Part shown: positions 1 to 9,111 of the stretch, piece by piece
Position numbering within the stretch: position 1 is the first letter of the stretch
How the letters are laid out: every line of letters begins with the position of its first letter
Translations under genes and position numbers: made by a program
Assembly (NCBI RefSeq): GCF_000711235.1
Contig: NZ_JOMI01000004.1
Coordinates: 62,001-126,000 of the forward strand
Length of the DNA: 64,000 nucleotides
Reading direction: 5' to 3'
Source of the DNA: Prevotella sp. 10(H)
GTDB taxonomy: Bacteria > Bacteroidota > Bacteroidia > Bacteroidales > Dysgonomonadaceae
Notes under the pieces: generated by a model
What the model saw: the letters and a program-made list of their open reading frames with translations, nothing else
Told to the model about the DNA's origin: nothing
Databases searched by the model: none

Positions 1-1064
1 TAGAAGAATATAAATTTGACGGTTTCCGTTTCGACGGAGTGACCTCTATGCTTTATTACAGCCACGGACTGGGCGATAATTTTACCGGATATCAGGATTA
101 TTTTAACGGTAATGAGGATGAAGATGCAATCAGCTATCTGACCCTTGCCAACAAACTGATCCATGAAGTAAACCCGAAAGCAATAACCATTGCCGAAGAA
201 GTGAGCGGGATGCCGGGACTGGCAGCGAAAATAAAAGATGGCGGCTACGGCTTTGATTACCGCATGGCAATGAATATACCGGATTACTGGATTAAGATAA
301 TCAAAGAAAGAAAAGACGAAGAATGGCATCCGACAAGCATTTTCTGGGAGCTGACTAACAGGCGCGCCGACGAAAAGACAATATCGTATGCCGAAAGCCA
401 TGATCAGGCTTTGGTAGGTGACAAGACTATTATATTCCGCCTTATAGATGCAGATATGTACTGGTATATGTCGAAACATTATGGAAGTTCTTATCTGACA
501 GACAGGGGAATTGCCTTGCATAAGATGATACGCCTTGTTACGTCGTCTACTATTAACGGAGGATACCTCAACTTTATGGGAAATGAATTCGGACATCCCG
601 AATGGATCGATTTTCCACGCGAGGGTAACGGCTGGTCGTATAAATATGCGCGCAGGCAGTGGTGGCTGGCAGATAACCACGACCTGAAATATCATTATTT
701 AGGAGATTTTGACAAGGCAATGCTTTCTCTTATTTCTTCGGTAAAACATTTCGAGCAAACTAAAATTGTCAAACTGTGGGATAAGGATGAAGATCAAGTA
801 TTGGCTTATCAGCGGGATAATCTGATATTCGTCTTTAACTTCAATCCTCATAAGTCCTTCAACGATTACGGATTCCTTGCCCCCGAAGGTAAATATCAGG
901 TTGTATTAGACAGCGATTCCAAAACTTTTGGAGGTAACGGGCTGATCGACGATACGGTAGAACACTTTACCATATATGACGGCCTTTACCATAAAGACGG
1001 AAAAGGGTGGCTGAAGCTGTATATTCCGGCCCGCACATCTTTTGTGTTAAAGAAAATGGATTAA
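1..1064 (+). CDS. glgB: 1,4-alpha-glucan branching enzyme, 3' part (GH13)
   Basis: C-terminal part of a glycogen branching enzyme, which cuts alpha-1,4-glucan chains and re-attaches them by alpha-1,6 bonds in the cytoplasm. The reading frame is open from base 3 at the window edge, so the true start lies outside. The first visible residues carry the GH13 nucleophile motif FRFDGVTSM. It is followed by AEEVSGMPG with the acid/base Glu and by SHDQAL with the third acidic residue. The spacing and the wording of these motifs match the eukaryote-like branching enzymes common in Bacteroidetes. The C-terminal part after about residue 230 of the visible segment is the all-beta domain. The catalytic core that remains looks intact. 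A terminator-like hairpin follows the stop. Confidence 0.93.
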   Translation, partial: EEYKFDGFRFDGVTSMLYYSHGLGDNFTGYQDYFNGNEDEDAISYLTLANKLIHEVNPKAITIAEEVSGMPGLAAKIKDGGYGFDYRMAMNIPDYWIKIIKERKDEEWHPTSIFWELTNRRADEKTISYAESHDQALVGDKTIIFRLIDADMYWYMSKHYGSSYLTDRGIALHKMIRLVTSSTINGGYLNFMGNEFGHPEWIDFPREGNGWSYKYARRQWWLADNHDLKYHYLGDFDKAMLSLISSVKHFEQTKIVKLWDKDEDQVLAYQRDNLIFVFNFNPHKSFNDYGFLAPEGKYQVVLDSDSKTFGGNGLIDDTVEHFTIYDGLYHKDGKGWLKLYIPARTSFVLKKMD

Positions 1065-1081
1065 AAAATAATATAAAGGGG

Positions 1082-1116
1082 AACGGACCGGAACATTTAG
1101 CTTTCAGTCCGTTTTT
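1082..1116 (+). terminator. Intrinsic terminator after glgB
   Basis: A 7-bp stem AACGGAC/GTCCGTT (1082-1088 and 1107-1113) has an 18-base loop and runs into a short T tract. It lies just after the glgB stop. Confidence 0.55.
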
Positions 1117-1200
1117 CTGCTTTAAAGCTTCTTTATCTAAACAATTAAGATATATACCGTGTTTGAGAACTGAGAAGTATTTAAATCAACAAAGTTTGAT

Positions 1201-1208
1201 TACTTTTG
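1201..1208 (+). promoter_or_regulatory. -7 box upstream of manA
   Basis: TACTTTTG fits the Bacteroidetes -7 consensus TAnnTTTG and lies 36 bases before the manA start. No good -33 TTTG is seen at the normal distance, so support is partial. Confidence 0.45.
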
Positions 1209-1244
1209 CAAATGAATTTTTAACCAAACAGTAATTATAATAAA

Positions 1245-2219
1245 ATGAAATTATATCCATTAAAATTTAAGACTATCCTCAAGTCGATAATCTGGGGAGG
1301 AGATGAGATATGTAAATTTAAAGGAATAACTCCCGGACAGGACGGTATCGGCGAAAGCTGGGAAATATCCAGCGTAGAGGGCAATGTTTCAGAAGTAGCC
1401 AACGGAGAACTTGCCGGCAAAAGTCTTACTGAAATCATCGACACATATAAAGAACAATTGGTAGGTAAAAAGAATTTCGAAACTTTCGGCACTACTTTTC
1501 CCTTACTAATCAAATTTATCGATGCACGCGATAATCTTTCCATTCAGGTTCATCCGGATGACGAACTGGCAAAGAAAAGACATAATTCGTTCGGAAAAAC
1601 CGAAATGTGGTATGTTATAAATGCTGCTCCGGGCGCATTCCTGTACTCCGGATTTGAAAAACAGATGACGCCTGATTCGTATGTAAAAAGTATCGAGGAC
1701 AATACTTTCGTAGATTCGCTGGCAAAGCATGATGTTAAAGCGGGTGACGTATTTTTTCTTCCTGCCGGACGTGTGCATGCTATCGGTGCGGGAACATTCA
1801 TCGCCGAGATACAGCAAACTTCCAATATTACTTATCGCATCTATGACTACAATCGCAAGGATGCCAATGGTAACGGACGTGAACTGCATACCGAACTGGC
1901 AAAAGATGCAATAGATTTCAAATTATACAATAATTATCAGAATTCATATACACGTAAAGAAAACCAGCCAGTTGAACTCGAATCGTGCAAATATTTCACT
2001 ACGAATCTTTTGGAGCTGACAAAAGATATAACAAGGGATTATAGCAGTATAGATTCTTTTGTAGCCTATATTTGCATGGGTGGTGCCTGTTCCGTTAGAG
2101 ATGATAAAGGCAATGATTTATCTGTGAAACAAGGTGAAACTATTCTTATCCCTGCCGATACTAATAGTGTCACTATAAGTCCGGAAGGGAATGTCCTGCT
2201 ACTGGAAACGTATGTATGA
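1245..2219 (+). CDS. manA: Mannose-6-phosphate isomerase, class I
   Basis: Zinc-dependent interconversion of mannose 6-phosphate and fructose 6-phosphate, feeding GDP-mannose synthesis or mannose catabolism. At 324 residues it has the usual length of the short bacterial type I enzymes. Visible zinc ligands are His103 in QVHPDD, Glu120 in GKTEMWY and His178 in GRVHAIG. The conserved segment around TYRIYDYNR (about 197-204) contributes the catalytic Arg. The cupin fold runs from about residue 20 to 320. The ATG at 1245 is preceded by an AT-rich leader and a -7 box. It stands alone: a hairpin separates it from the downstream hemH. Confidence 0.92.
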   Translation: MKLYPLKFKTILKSIIWGGDEICKFKGITPGQDGIGESWEISSVEGNVSEVANGELAGKSLTEIIDTYKEQLVGKKNFETFGTTFPLLIKFIDARDNLSIQVHPDDELAKKRHNSFGKTEMWYVINAAPGAFLYSGFEKQMTPDSYVKSIEDNTFVDSLAKHDVKAGDVFFLPAGRVHAIGAGTFIAEIQQTSNITYRIYDYNRKDANGNGRELHTELAKDAIDFKLYNNYQNSYTRKENQPVELESCKYFTTNLLELTKDITRDYSSIDSFVAYICMGGACSVRDDKGNDLSVKQGETILIPADTNSVTISPEGNVLLLETYV

Positions 2220-2242
2220 TGTGAATTTAAAATAATATTTTA

Positions 2243-2285
2243 CAGATACCACAAGTTTTCAGATAAAGAGAATCTGTGGTATCTG
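2243..2285 (+). terminator. Hairpin between manA and hemH
   Basis: A perfect 11-bp inverted repeat, CAGATACCACA (2243-2253) and TGTGGTATCTG (2275-2285), encloses a 21-base loop and is followed by CATTTTA. It probably terminates manA, although the T tract is short. It covers the in-frame upstream start candidate of hemH, which argues for the later ATG. Confidence 0.5.
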
Positions 2286-2299
2286 CATTTTATACAATT

Positions 2300-3259
2300 A
2301 TGAAAGGGGTATTATTAGTAAATACAGGAAGTCCGAAAACATGCGCACGGACGGATGTAAAAGCATTCGTCAGTGAGATGCTTTCCGACCCGTATCTGAT
2401 GACGGTTCCCGACTGGTTTCGCCCCATTCTTGTCAAAGGCATAATTGTTCCGTTTAGGCAGTTCAGTTCTACCGCGCACTATAAAATGATATGGCCACAG
2501 GGACAAAAAGATTCTCCCCTGCTTTATTATGCAAAATCACTGGCAGAGAAACTGGAAAAACTAACTAAAATGCCTGTCGAAGTAGCCATGAGATACGGGC
2601 AACCGGACGTACAACTCGCATTGGAAAAGTTAATGTCGAAAAATAACAGGCTGCATGAGGTTATTGTCTTTCCGTTGTTTCCCCAATATGCCGAATCCTC
2701 ATATAAAACGGTGGTGGATGCCGTGGGCAACACCTTTTTCAAACGGGCTTATCCTTTCCGGCTTAAATTTATAGAGCCATATTACAAACATCCGGCATAT
2801 ATATCAGCGCTGGCAGAAAGTATAAAGCCTTATATTGCTGATAATTTCGATAAACTTATCTTTACGTTCCATAGCCTGCCACTTTCCCATGTGGACGCAG
2901 GGTGGAGGAAAGGAAAAGAATTCGATTATGTATACCAGACAAAAGAAACAGTGCGTCTGATAATAAAAGAACTGGAACTGGACGGAAAAAAGACCCGTCA
3001 GGTGTACCATTCGGCAATGGGTAGTAAATGGCTTGAGCCTGATCTGAACGATACAATAAAAGAACTCGCCGAGGAAGGTGCCAAGAAGTTATTGGTTATA
3101 GCGCCGGGCTTTGCTGCCGACAATCTGGAAACGCTTTATGATATAAATATAAAGGCAAAAGAATTGTTTATAAAACATGGAGGTTCGCAGCTGACATTTA
3201 TACCATGCCTCAACGATAAAGATTATTGGGTGGAAAGTGTGGCTAAAATAATCTCCTGA
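2300..3259 (+). CDS. hemH: Ferrochelatase
   Basis: Inserts Fe2+ into protoporphyrin IX, the last step of the protoporphyrin-dependent haem pathway. With the ATG at 2300 the protein is 319 residues, normal for bacterial ferrochelatase, and begins with the family's typical KGVLLVNTGSP. The metal-binding His191 is in TFHSLP, and Glu277 is in the conserved ADNLETLYDI segment. YAESSYKTVVDAV (about 130) and SAMGSKWLEPD (about 238) are further family blocks. An in-frame start at 2276 is rejected because it lies inside a hairpin. Only 15 bases separate the stop from the next glycosyltransferase, so the two are probably co-transcribed, but no functional link is evident. Confidence 0.93.
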   Translation: MKGVLLVNTGSPKTCARTDVKAFVSEMLSDPYLMTVPDWFRPILVKGIIVPFRQFSSTAHYKMIWPQGQKDSPLLYYAKSLAEKLEKLTKMPVEVAMRYGQPDVQLALEKLMSKNNRLHEVIVFPLFPQYAESSYKTVVDAVGNTFFKRAYPFRLKFIEPYYKHPAYISALAESIKPYIADNFDKLIFTFHSLPLSHVDAGWRKGKEFDYVYQTKETVRLIIKELELDGKKTRQVYHSAMGSKWLEPDLNDTIKELAEEGAKKLLVIAPGFAADNLETLYDINIKAKELFIKHGGSQLTFIPCLNDKDYWVESVAKIIS

Positions 3260-3274
3260 CAACAGGGTAATAAT

Positions 3275-4432
3275 ATGATGAAACGCATCCTGTTTTTTAA
3301 TGATAGTCTTGAAATGGGCGGAACAGAAGTTCTGCTTGTGGATTTGCTGAATAATCTGTCAAAAGAAGCGCACATTACTCTTCTGTTGCCTGAAGCTTCA
3401 GAAAAAAATATACTTATAGATAAGATTTCGCCTGCCGTCTCCATTAAATATGTTTACACAAAGAAATCTTCGCATATTGTAAAAAAGATATGGGAGAACA
3501 TTATGATTTTCTTCCCCCGCTTCTTCGCAAAACAAAAAGGCATTTCCGAATCTGATTATGATGAGATAGTATGCTTCAAAGAAACATTCTCGGCCCGTAT
3601 ATTCGCAAAAATGAGTATACCTAAGATACTGTGGATTCATAACATTCTATACAAACGAAAATACGAAGCTAATTCTTTCAGGGAGAAATTTTCCGTTTGG
3701 CTTAATAAAAAGCAACTGAAGCGGGTAGAGCAATCATACAATAACTTCGATAAAGTGATATGTGTTTCCGATGCAGCCAAAGAAGCGTATATATCTGTCT
3801 TACACAACCAAAAGACACCAAATCAGGGTATACAGGTACTCTATAATGCTATCGACCTGAGTAAGGTAAAAGAAAAAGCTAAAGAATCAATCATCGATAT
3901 ATCACATGATAAAATCAATTTCATTCTCATTACCCGTGTTTCGCCGGAGAAAAGAACTGATAGGCTTATCAATAGTATTATGCGCCTGAAAGAAGATGGC
4001 TACGATTTTCATACATATATAATAGGTGACGGCATGGATAATCAGGCAATGAAAGACGAACTGAACCAAAAAGGAATATCGGACATGATTACATTAAAAG
4101 GACGTATCGAAAACCCTTTTCCTTATATACTGCAATGTAACTGGTCTTTATGCGTATCCGAAAGGGAAAGCTTCTCATTAGTACTTTTAGAATCGATGGC
4201 TATCGGTACACCCGTGATAACAACCGATTGCGGCGGCCCCCGCAACATTGTCGATAACGGGAAATACGGTATTCTGGTCGAAAACAGCGCAGAAGGAGTA
4301 TATAAGGGAATGAAATCGGTACTGGACGATCATAGCCTCTCTGTAAAGTACAGTTCAGAATTAAAAGAAGCTGTAGCACGCTTCGATTATCACAACTGGC
4401 TGAGAAATGTGAGGGAGATATTAGCAATTTGA
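3275..4432 (+). CDS. Glycosyltransferase family 4
   Basis: A retaining GT-B glycosyltransferase of 385 residues that uses a nucleotide sugar; acceptor and sugar cannot be told from sequence. The N-terminal half starts with FFNDSLEMGGTEVLLVDLL, the glycine-rich acceptor-side loop of GT4 enzymes. The C-terminal Rossmann half begins near 215 with ITRVSPEKR and contains the E-x7-E motif (Glu298 and Glu306, ERESFSLVLLE), followed by the nucleotide-binding GTPVITTDCGG segment. There is no signal peptide or membrane segment, so it acts on the cytoplasmic side. It follows hemH closely and no other glycan genes are adjacent. A second ATG one codon downstream (3278) is an equally good start. Confidence 0.85.
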   Translation: MMKRILFFNDSLEMGGTEVLLVDLLNNLSKEAHITLLLPEASEKNILIDKISPAVSIKYVYTKKSSHIVKKIWENIMIFFPRFFAKQKGISESDYDEIVCFKETFSARIFAKMSIPKILWIHNILYKRKYEANSFREKFSVWLNKKQLKRVEQSYNNFDKVICVSDAAKEAYISVLHNQKTPNQGIQVLYNAIDLSKVKEKAKESIIDISHDKINFILITRVSPEKRTDRLINSIMRLKEDGYDFHTYIIGDGMDNQAMKDELNQKGISDMITLKGRIENPFPYILQCNWSLCVSERESFSLVLLESMAIGTPVITTDCGGPRNIVDNGKYGILVENSAEGVYKGMKSVLDDHSLSVKYSSELKEAVARFDYHNWLRNVREILAI

Positions 4433-4610
4433 GGCCGAAGTGTCGCTAATATCAGGATTTTTTCGTAAAATTGTACTCAAATACAGACTATTATTTATTA
4501 ACAATCATATTGACTTTTCAACAAGAAAGGTATTGTTACACAAATTTAACATTCACATCCTGTTTTTTATTGTTTAATTTGTCATCGAAAAAAAACATAG
4601 GTAATTTTTT

Positions 4611-5375
4611 ATGGGAAAAATAATCGCATTAGCCAACCAAAAAGGCGGCGTAGGAAAGACAACAACTACAATAAATCTGGCTGCATCATTAGCTGCACTC
4701 GAAAAGAAAGTTCTGGTAGTAGATGCCGATCCGCAAGCCAACGCTTCGTCTGGGCTGGGTGTCGACATAAAGAAAGTGGGGAAAACCATTTATGAATGTT
4801 TGATAGGTACCGCTTCCCCGAAAGAAGCAATCATACCGACCGAAATAGAACGACTCGATATAATTCCTTCTCACATCAATCTGGTAGGTGCAGAACTGGA
4901 AATGCTGAATGTTGAAGACAGAGAAAAACAGCTACGCAAAGTATTGGTACCGCTTAAGACTGAATACGACTATATACTGATCGACTGTTCCCCTTCTTTG
5001 GGACTGATAACCGTAAACGCACTCACAGCTGCTGATTCTATAATCATTCCCGTGCAATGCGAATATTTTGCACTAGAAGGTATCAGCAAATTACTGAATA
5101 CAATAAAAATAATCAAAAATAAACTTAATCCGGCGCTAGAGATAGAAGGCTTCCTTCTCACTATGTATGACGCCCGCCTACGTCTGGCAAACCAGATATA
5201 CGAAGAGGTGAAAAGCCATTTCCAGGAACTGGTTTTCACTACTGTCATACAGCGGAACGTAAAACTTAGCGAATCGCAAAGCTTTGCACAACCTGCACTT
5301 GTTTACGATGCTGCATCGAAAGGTTCTGTAAATCATATGCAATTAGCAAAAGAACTTATTGAGAAAAATTCTTAA
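4611..5375 (+). CDS. parA: ParA/Soj chromosome-partitioning ATPase
   Basis: Walker-type ATPase that works with ParB to segregate replicated chromosome origins. At 254 residues it is of the short chromosomal Soj type, lacking the N-terminal DNA-binding domain of plasmid type Ia ParA proteins. The deviant Walker A, KGGVGKTT, is at residues 11-18 with the signature Lys, followed by DADPQANASSGLG (Walker A'). The Walker B region is ILIDCSPSLG near 125. parB follows 35 bases downstream. The two head a gene run (DUF5683, transglycosylase, Rsh) that I know as conserved in Bacteroidetes. The upstream 178 bases are very AT-rich and show no clear TAnnTTTG box. Confidence 0.93.
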   Translation: MGKIIALANQKGGVGKTTTTINLAASLAALEKKVLVVDADPQANASSGLGVDIKKVGKTIYECLIGTASPKEAIIPTEIERLDIIPSHINLVGAELEMLNVEDREKQLRKVLVPLKTEYDYILIDCSPSLGLITVNALTAADSIIIPVQCEYFALEGISKLLNTIKIIKNKLNPALEIEGFLLTMYDARLRLANQIYEEVKSHFQELVFTTVIQRNVKLSESQSFAQPALVYDAASKGSVNHMQLAKELIEKNS

Positions 5376-5410
5376 CTTTGCCGCTCTGATTAAATTCTTA
5401 ATGCATTGCT

Positions 5411-6319
5411 ATGGCTAAAAAAATGGTTTTAGGAAGAGGGTTAGACGCCCTTATCACCATTGATGAAGTAAAAACGGAAGGTTCATCTTCGATCAACGAA
5501 ATAGAGTTATCAAAGATACAGGTCAATCCAGGACAGCCCCGTCATGTATTCGACGAGGAAGCCTTGCAGGAACTGGCTGCCTCTATCCGTCAGATCGGAG
5601 TTATCCAGCCTATAACATTGCGTAAAGTAGAGAATGACCAATATCAAATCATAGCAGGTGAACGCCGCTACCGTGCTTCGATGCTTGCCGGCATGAAGGC
5701 TATTCCTGCTTACATACGCACAGCCGAAGACGAAACGGTGATGGAAATGGCGCTGATCGAAAATATACAGCGTGAAGACCTCAACTCCATAGAAATCGCT
5801 TTGGCATATCAGAATCTTATAGAAACTTATGATCTTACCCAGGAACGTCTTAGTGAACGTGTAGGTAAGAAAAGGACTACCATAGCCAATTATCTGCGTC
5901 TTTTGAAATTGCCTGCCGAAATACAGATGGGCATCAGGGATAAAAAAATAGATATGGCGCATGCCCGTACTCTGATCACACTCGAAGATGTACCCACACA
6001 GCTTGAAGTCTACGAACTCATTATCGAAGAAGGCTTATCGGTAAGAAAAGTAGAGGAATACGTGAGGGCTATAGCTAAAGGTGAAAAACTGGAAGACTTA
6101 TTAAAAGAAGAAAAAGTAATAGAAACCGTTAAAAGATCGGGAGTAAAGAAGGCTACACCCGAAGAATTTGAAATACTGAAAAATCATCTGTCGAAATTCT
6201 TTTCAGCTAAAGTACAATTAACATGTAATGAACAGGGAAAAGGGAAGATAAGTATTCCGTTCAAATCGGAAGAAGACCTGGAAAGAATAATAGCGATATT
6301 TGATCAGTTGAAAAAATAA
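5411..6319 (+). CDS. parB: ParB/Spo0J partition protein
   Basis: CTP-dependent DNA clamp that loads at parS sites and is partner of ParA. It has 302 residues. The N-terminus carries GRGLDALI, the ParA-stimulating region. The CTP-binding ParB/Srx domain (about 28-125) has the GERRYRA box at 83-89 and the ENIQRED box at 117-123. A helix-turn-helix follows (LTQERLSERVGKKRTTIANYLRL region), then a C-terminal dimerisation domain from about 235. Both catalytic boxes look intact. I searched by eye for the canonical parS palindrome in the window and found none. Confidence 0.93.
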   Translation: MAKKMVLGRGLDALITIDEVKTEGSSSINEIELSKIQVNPGQPRHVFDEEALQELAASIRQIGVIQPITLRKVENDQYQIIAGERRYRASMLAGMKAIPAYIRTAEDETVMEMALIENIQREDLNSIEIALAYQNLIETYDLTQERLSERVGKKRTTIANYLRLLKLPAEIQMGIRDKKIDMAHARTLITLEDVPTQLEVYELIIEEGLSVRKVEEYVRAIAKGEKLEDLLKEEKVIETVKRSGVKKATPEEFEILKNHLSKFFSAKVQLTCNEQGKGKISIPFKSEEDLERIIAIFDQLKK

Positions 6320-6346
6320 AAGGAGGTATTTTCCGTAATAATATAT

Positions 6347-7030
6347 ATGAGCAGAGGTTTTTTAATTTGTTTTTGGTGCATCTTGGGAGGAATTCTCTCA
6401 TTTTCATACGCACAAGAGCCTCTGACACAGGATTCGATACCTCAATGGGAAGACAAACGCACGCCCGTCGATACAGTGAAGCCTCTGTTCGATGTGAAAG
6501 ATGTAGTATTGGCCGACTCGGTCATTTTGATAGACAAACCGGTTTTTAAGCCAGATTCGAAAAAAGCAGTAATCTATTCGGCTATATTTCCGGGATTAGG
6601 ACAATTTTATAATCGTAAATATTGGAAATTACCTATCGTATACGGTGGAGCCTTAGGAATTACCTATGCGATAACATGGAACGGACGGGTATATAATGAC
6701 TATAATCAGGCCTTCCGAGACTTGGTTACAGGATCGGGTACCAGTTATAACAATTATTTACCCAGCGGAATGACAGTTGACGATTACGGTAGAGACAGAC
6801 TGCAGGATGCCCTGAGGAGAAAGAAAGACTTTTACCGCAGAAACAGAGATCTGGCTATTATTGCCGCTATAGGAGTATATGCTTTGTGTATGATAGATGC
6901 ATATGTGGATGCACAATTATATGATTTTGACATGTCCCCGGACCTCTCTATGAGAGTAGCACCGGTCTTCTGGCCTCCTACATCCTATTCCAAAGCCTCT
7001 ATCGGGCTTCAATGTAGTATAAATTTTTAA
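6347..7030 (+). CDS. DUF5683 family membrane protein
   Basis: A 227-residue protein with an N-terminal signal sequence (about 1-22) and a conserved core, AIFPGLGQFYNRKYWKLP, near residues 82-99, diagnostic of the DUF5683 proteins next to parB in Bacteroidetes. The core is followed by a hydrophobic segment and a second one near 180-200. No catalytic motif is visible and the function is unknown. Its fixed position between parB and the LysM transglycosylase suggests an envelope role coordinated with growth or division; this is inference. It starts 27 bases after parB and is likely in the same transcript. Confidence 0.8.
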   Translation: MSRGFLICFWCILGGILSFSYAQEPLTQDSIPQWEDKRTPVDTVKPLFDVKDVVLADSVILIDKPVFKPDSKKAVIYSAIFPGLGQFYNRKYWKLPIVYGGALGITYAITWNGRVYNDYNQAFRDLVTGSGTSYNNYLPSGMTVDDYGRDRLQDALRRKKDFYRRNRDLAIIAAIGVYALCMIDAYVDAQLYDFDMSPDLSMRVAPVFWPPTSYSKASIGLQCSINF

Positions 7031-7087
7031 TAAGGCTGTAAATCCGTTTTACACGGACTTCAATGCCCATACCATAAAAGGACACTT

Positions 7088-9010
7088 ATGCTGAAGAAAT
7101 TAATATTCACAGGGCTTTTCCTATCCTGCACATTTATCGTGTCGGGACAGTCCGGTCATAGGGAATTAGCGCCGCGTGATACAATTACAGACAAATCGAT
7201 TGTATTTCCGGCTGATATGGAGCGCAACTATGACGAACTACTCACCAACTGGAGCAACAATGTAAAATATGCCGACGATTGCCGTTCGACTGACGACAGC
7301 GCAGTATCATTCAATGATTCGGTATACGTGAACAGACTATATTCACTGCCCACAAAAATGGAACTTGCATTCAACCCGGTAGTACGCGACTACATAGAAA
7401 TGTATGCCGGACGCCGTCGAAATCAGGTCAGTTATATGCTGGGACAGGCTAAATATTATTTCCCGCTGTTCGAAGAGGCATTGGATAAAGAAGGATTACC
7501 ATTGGAACTCAAATACCTGCCGATTATTGAATCAGCCCTTAACCCGATAGCCCGTTCAAGAGCAGGAGCTACCGGACTTTGGCAGTTCATGGCGCCTACG
7601 GGCAAAATGTACGATCTGGAAATAAACAGCCTTGTGGACGAACGCCGCGATCCGCACAAATCTACAGATGCCGCGGCCCGATATCTGAAAGACTTATACG
7701 CAATTTACGGAGACTGGAATCTCGTAATCGCTGCTTATAACTGCGGCCCCGGTAATGTAAATAAAGCGATACGCCGTAGCGGCGGGCAAACCGACTACTG
7801 GGCGATTTATCCTTACCTGCCGAGAGAAACAAGAGGATATGTTCCGGCATTTATTGCAGCGACATATATTATGAACTATTATAATGAGCATAATATATGC
7901 CCGGCAGAATGCAAGAATCCGGCTTCCATAGATTCTCTGATGATAGACAAAAATGTTCACTTCCAGCAAATAGCTGATAATCTGAATGTATCGGTAGATG
8001 ATTTGCGTCAATATAACCCTCAGTTTAAAAGCGACATCATACCCGGCTCTTATAAGAACTATTCTCTAAATCTGCCTATCGATAAACTATCGTTGTTCCT
8101 CGACAAAAAAGACGATATATATACCTATAAAGCCGATCAATATCTTACTCATCGCAAAATAGCGGGAGTAGATGTCGTAGGAGGAAACAGGCCGGCAGGT
8201 AGCGCAGTCACTCACAGAGTGAGAAGAGGCGACACTTTAGCCCGTTTGGCAAGCCAGTACGGAGTAACATCCAGCCAAATCAAGCAATGGAATAATTTGT
8301 CATCCAATAAACTTTCTGTCGGACGCAGATTAAAAATATACAGGCCGGAAGAAAAATCAGATGAAGTTTTATTAGCCACAAACGACACAAATTCCGAAAC
8401 TGATAAAGCTGTTTACTCGGGACTGACAAAAACCGTTTCTGTTCCTAAAACAACAACATCCTATTACAAAATACGAAAAGGGGACACATGGCCACGTATT
8501 GCTAAAAAAAATGGTGTAACAGTATCGGAACTGAAAGGCTGGAACAAAACAAATAAACTAATAGCAGGAAAAAGTCTCAAAATAGAGAAAATCGAATACG
8601 TAGAAGTACAGGAACCTATAAAACTGCCTGAACCTGAATTACCGATAGTGATAATAGACTCTACATATACAGCCGATCTGATAGACGGCTATCTGAAGAA
8701 AATAGTCAGGGATGAATCTACCTTGCCGCGTGTGAGAATATCCACAACCGATTCCGACTCGGACAGGAAAGACTCCGACGTCTCTAAAATTATCTATCAT
8801 AAAGTAAAAATAGGGGAAACCATTACTCAAATCGCTGCCCGTTACAATGTCACAAAAAAAGACATCATTACATGGAACAAGCTTTCTTCTAATATGGCGA
8901 AAGTAGGGCAACGGCTTCTGATTTTACTCCCCGAACAGAATGCCTCTGACGGAACTAACGAGGGGGCACAGGCCTCTTCGGACAAGACATCGTTCACATC
9001 CAAAAGTTGA
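7088..9010 (+). CDS. MltD-like lytic transglycosylase with LysM repeats
   Basis: Cleaves peptidoglycan glycan strands to leave 1,6-anhydro-MurNAc ends. A signal peptide (about 1-20) sends it to the periplasm. The SLT/GH23 domain spans about residues 125-260. The catalytic Glu148 is in LPIIESALNP, followed by the family blocks GATGLWQFM and AAYNCGPGNVNKAI. Three clear LysM domains follow, at about 376-420, 460-500 and 570-615 (each starting with R-R/K-G-D-T or K-I-G-E-T). A weaker LysM-like segment lies near 295-340. They anchor the enzyme to the wall. At 640 residues it is longer than E. coli MltD because of the third LysM and linkers. Confidence 0.9.
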   Translation: MLKKLIFTGLFLSCTFIVSGQSGHRELAPRDTITDKSIVFPADMERNYDELLTNWSNNVKYADDCRSTDDSAVSFNDSVYVNRLYSLPTKMELAFNPVVRDYIEMYAGRRRNQVSYMLGQAKYYFPLFEEALDKEGLPLELKYLPIIESALNPIARSRAGATGLWQFMAPTGKMYDLEINSLVDERRDPHKSTDAAARYLKDLYAIYGDWNLVIAAYNCGPGNVNKAIRRSGGQTDYWAIYPYLPRETRGYVPAFIAATYIMNYYNEHNICPAECKNPASIDSLMIDKNVHFQQIADNLNVSVDDLRQYNPQFKSDIIPGSYKNYSLNLPIDKLSLFLDKKDDIYTYKADQYLTHRKIAGVDVVGGNRPAGSAVTHRVRRGDTLARLASQYGVTSSQIKQWNNLSSNKLSVGRRLKIYRPEEKSDEVLLATNDTNSETDKAVYSGLTKTVSVPKTTTSYYKIRKGDTWPRIAKKNGVTVSELKGWNKTNKLIAGKSLKIEKIEYVEVQEPIKLPEPELPIVIIDSTYTADLIDGYLKKIVRDESTLPRVRISTTDSDSDRKDSDVSKIIYHKVKIGETITQIAARYNVTKKDIITWNKLSSNMAKVGQRLLILLPEQNASDGTNEGAQASSDKTSFTSKS

Positions 9011-9085
9011 ATGAACAACAACCGTTTTAATAGTTAAATCAATTTTATTATGTAGCATATTGCTCTTAATTAAAATTGATTTTAC

Positions 9086-9093
9086 TATTTTTG
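9086..9093 (+). promoter_or_regulatory. -7 box for the Rsh gene
   Basis: TATTTTTG matches TAnnTTTG, 18 bases before the ATG at 9112. A TTG at 9060-9062 is the nearest -33 candidate (spacer 23, slightly long). The box overlaps an in-frame upstream extension of the gene and so argues against the earlier start. Confidence 0.5.
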
Positions 9094-9111
9094 TTACCTT
9101 ACTCAAAACTT

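Noticed and set aside
1007-1234. 75-codon frame after glgB
   Set aside because: It overlaps the glgB end and covers a terminator and a promoter; composition is not protein-like.
2276-2299. Upstream start for ferrochelatase
   Set aside because: The codon lies inside an 11-bp hairpin, and the family begins at KGVLLVNTGSP.
4433-4610. Origin or parS site near parA
   Set aside because: The region is only AT-rich. No DnaA-box cluster and no TGTTTCACGTGAAACA-like palindrome was found here or elsewhere in the window.
9076-9111. Longer N-terminus for the Rsh protein
   Set aside because: A consensus -7 box lies within it, so it would not be transcribed.
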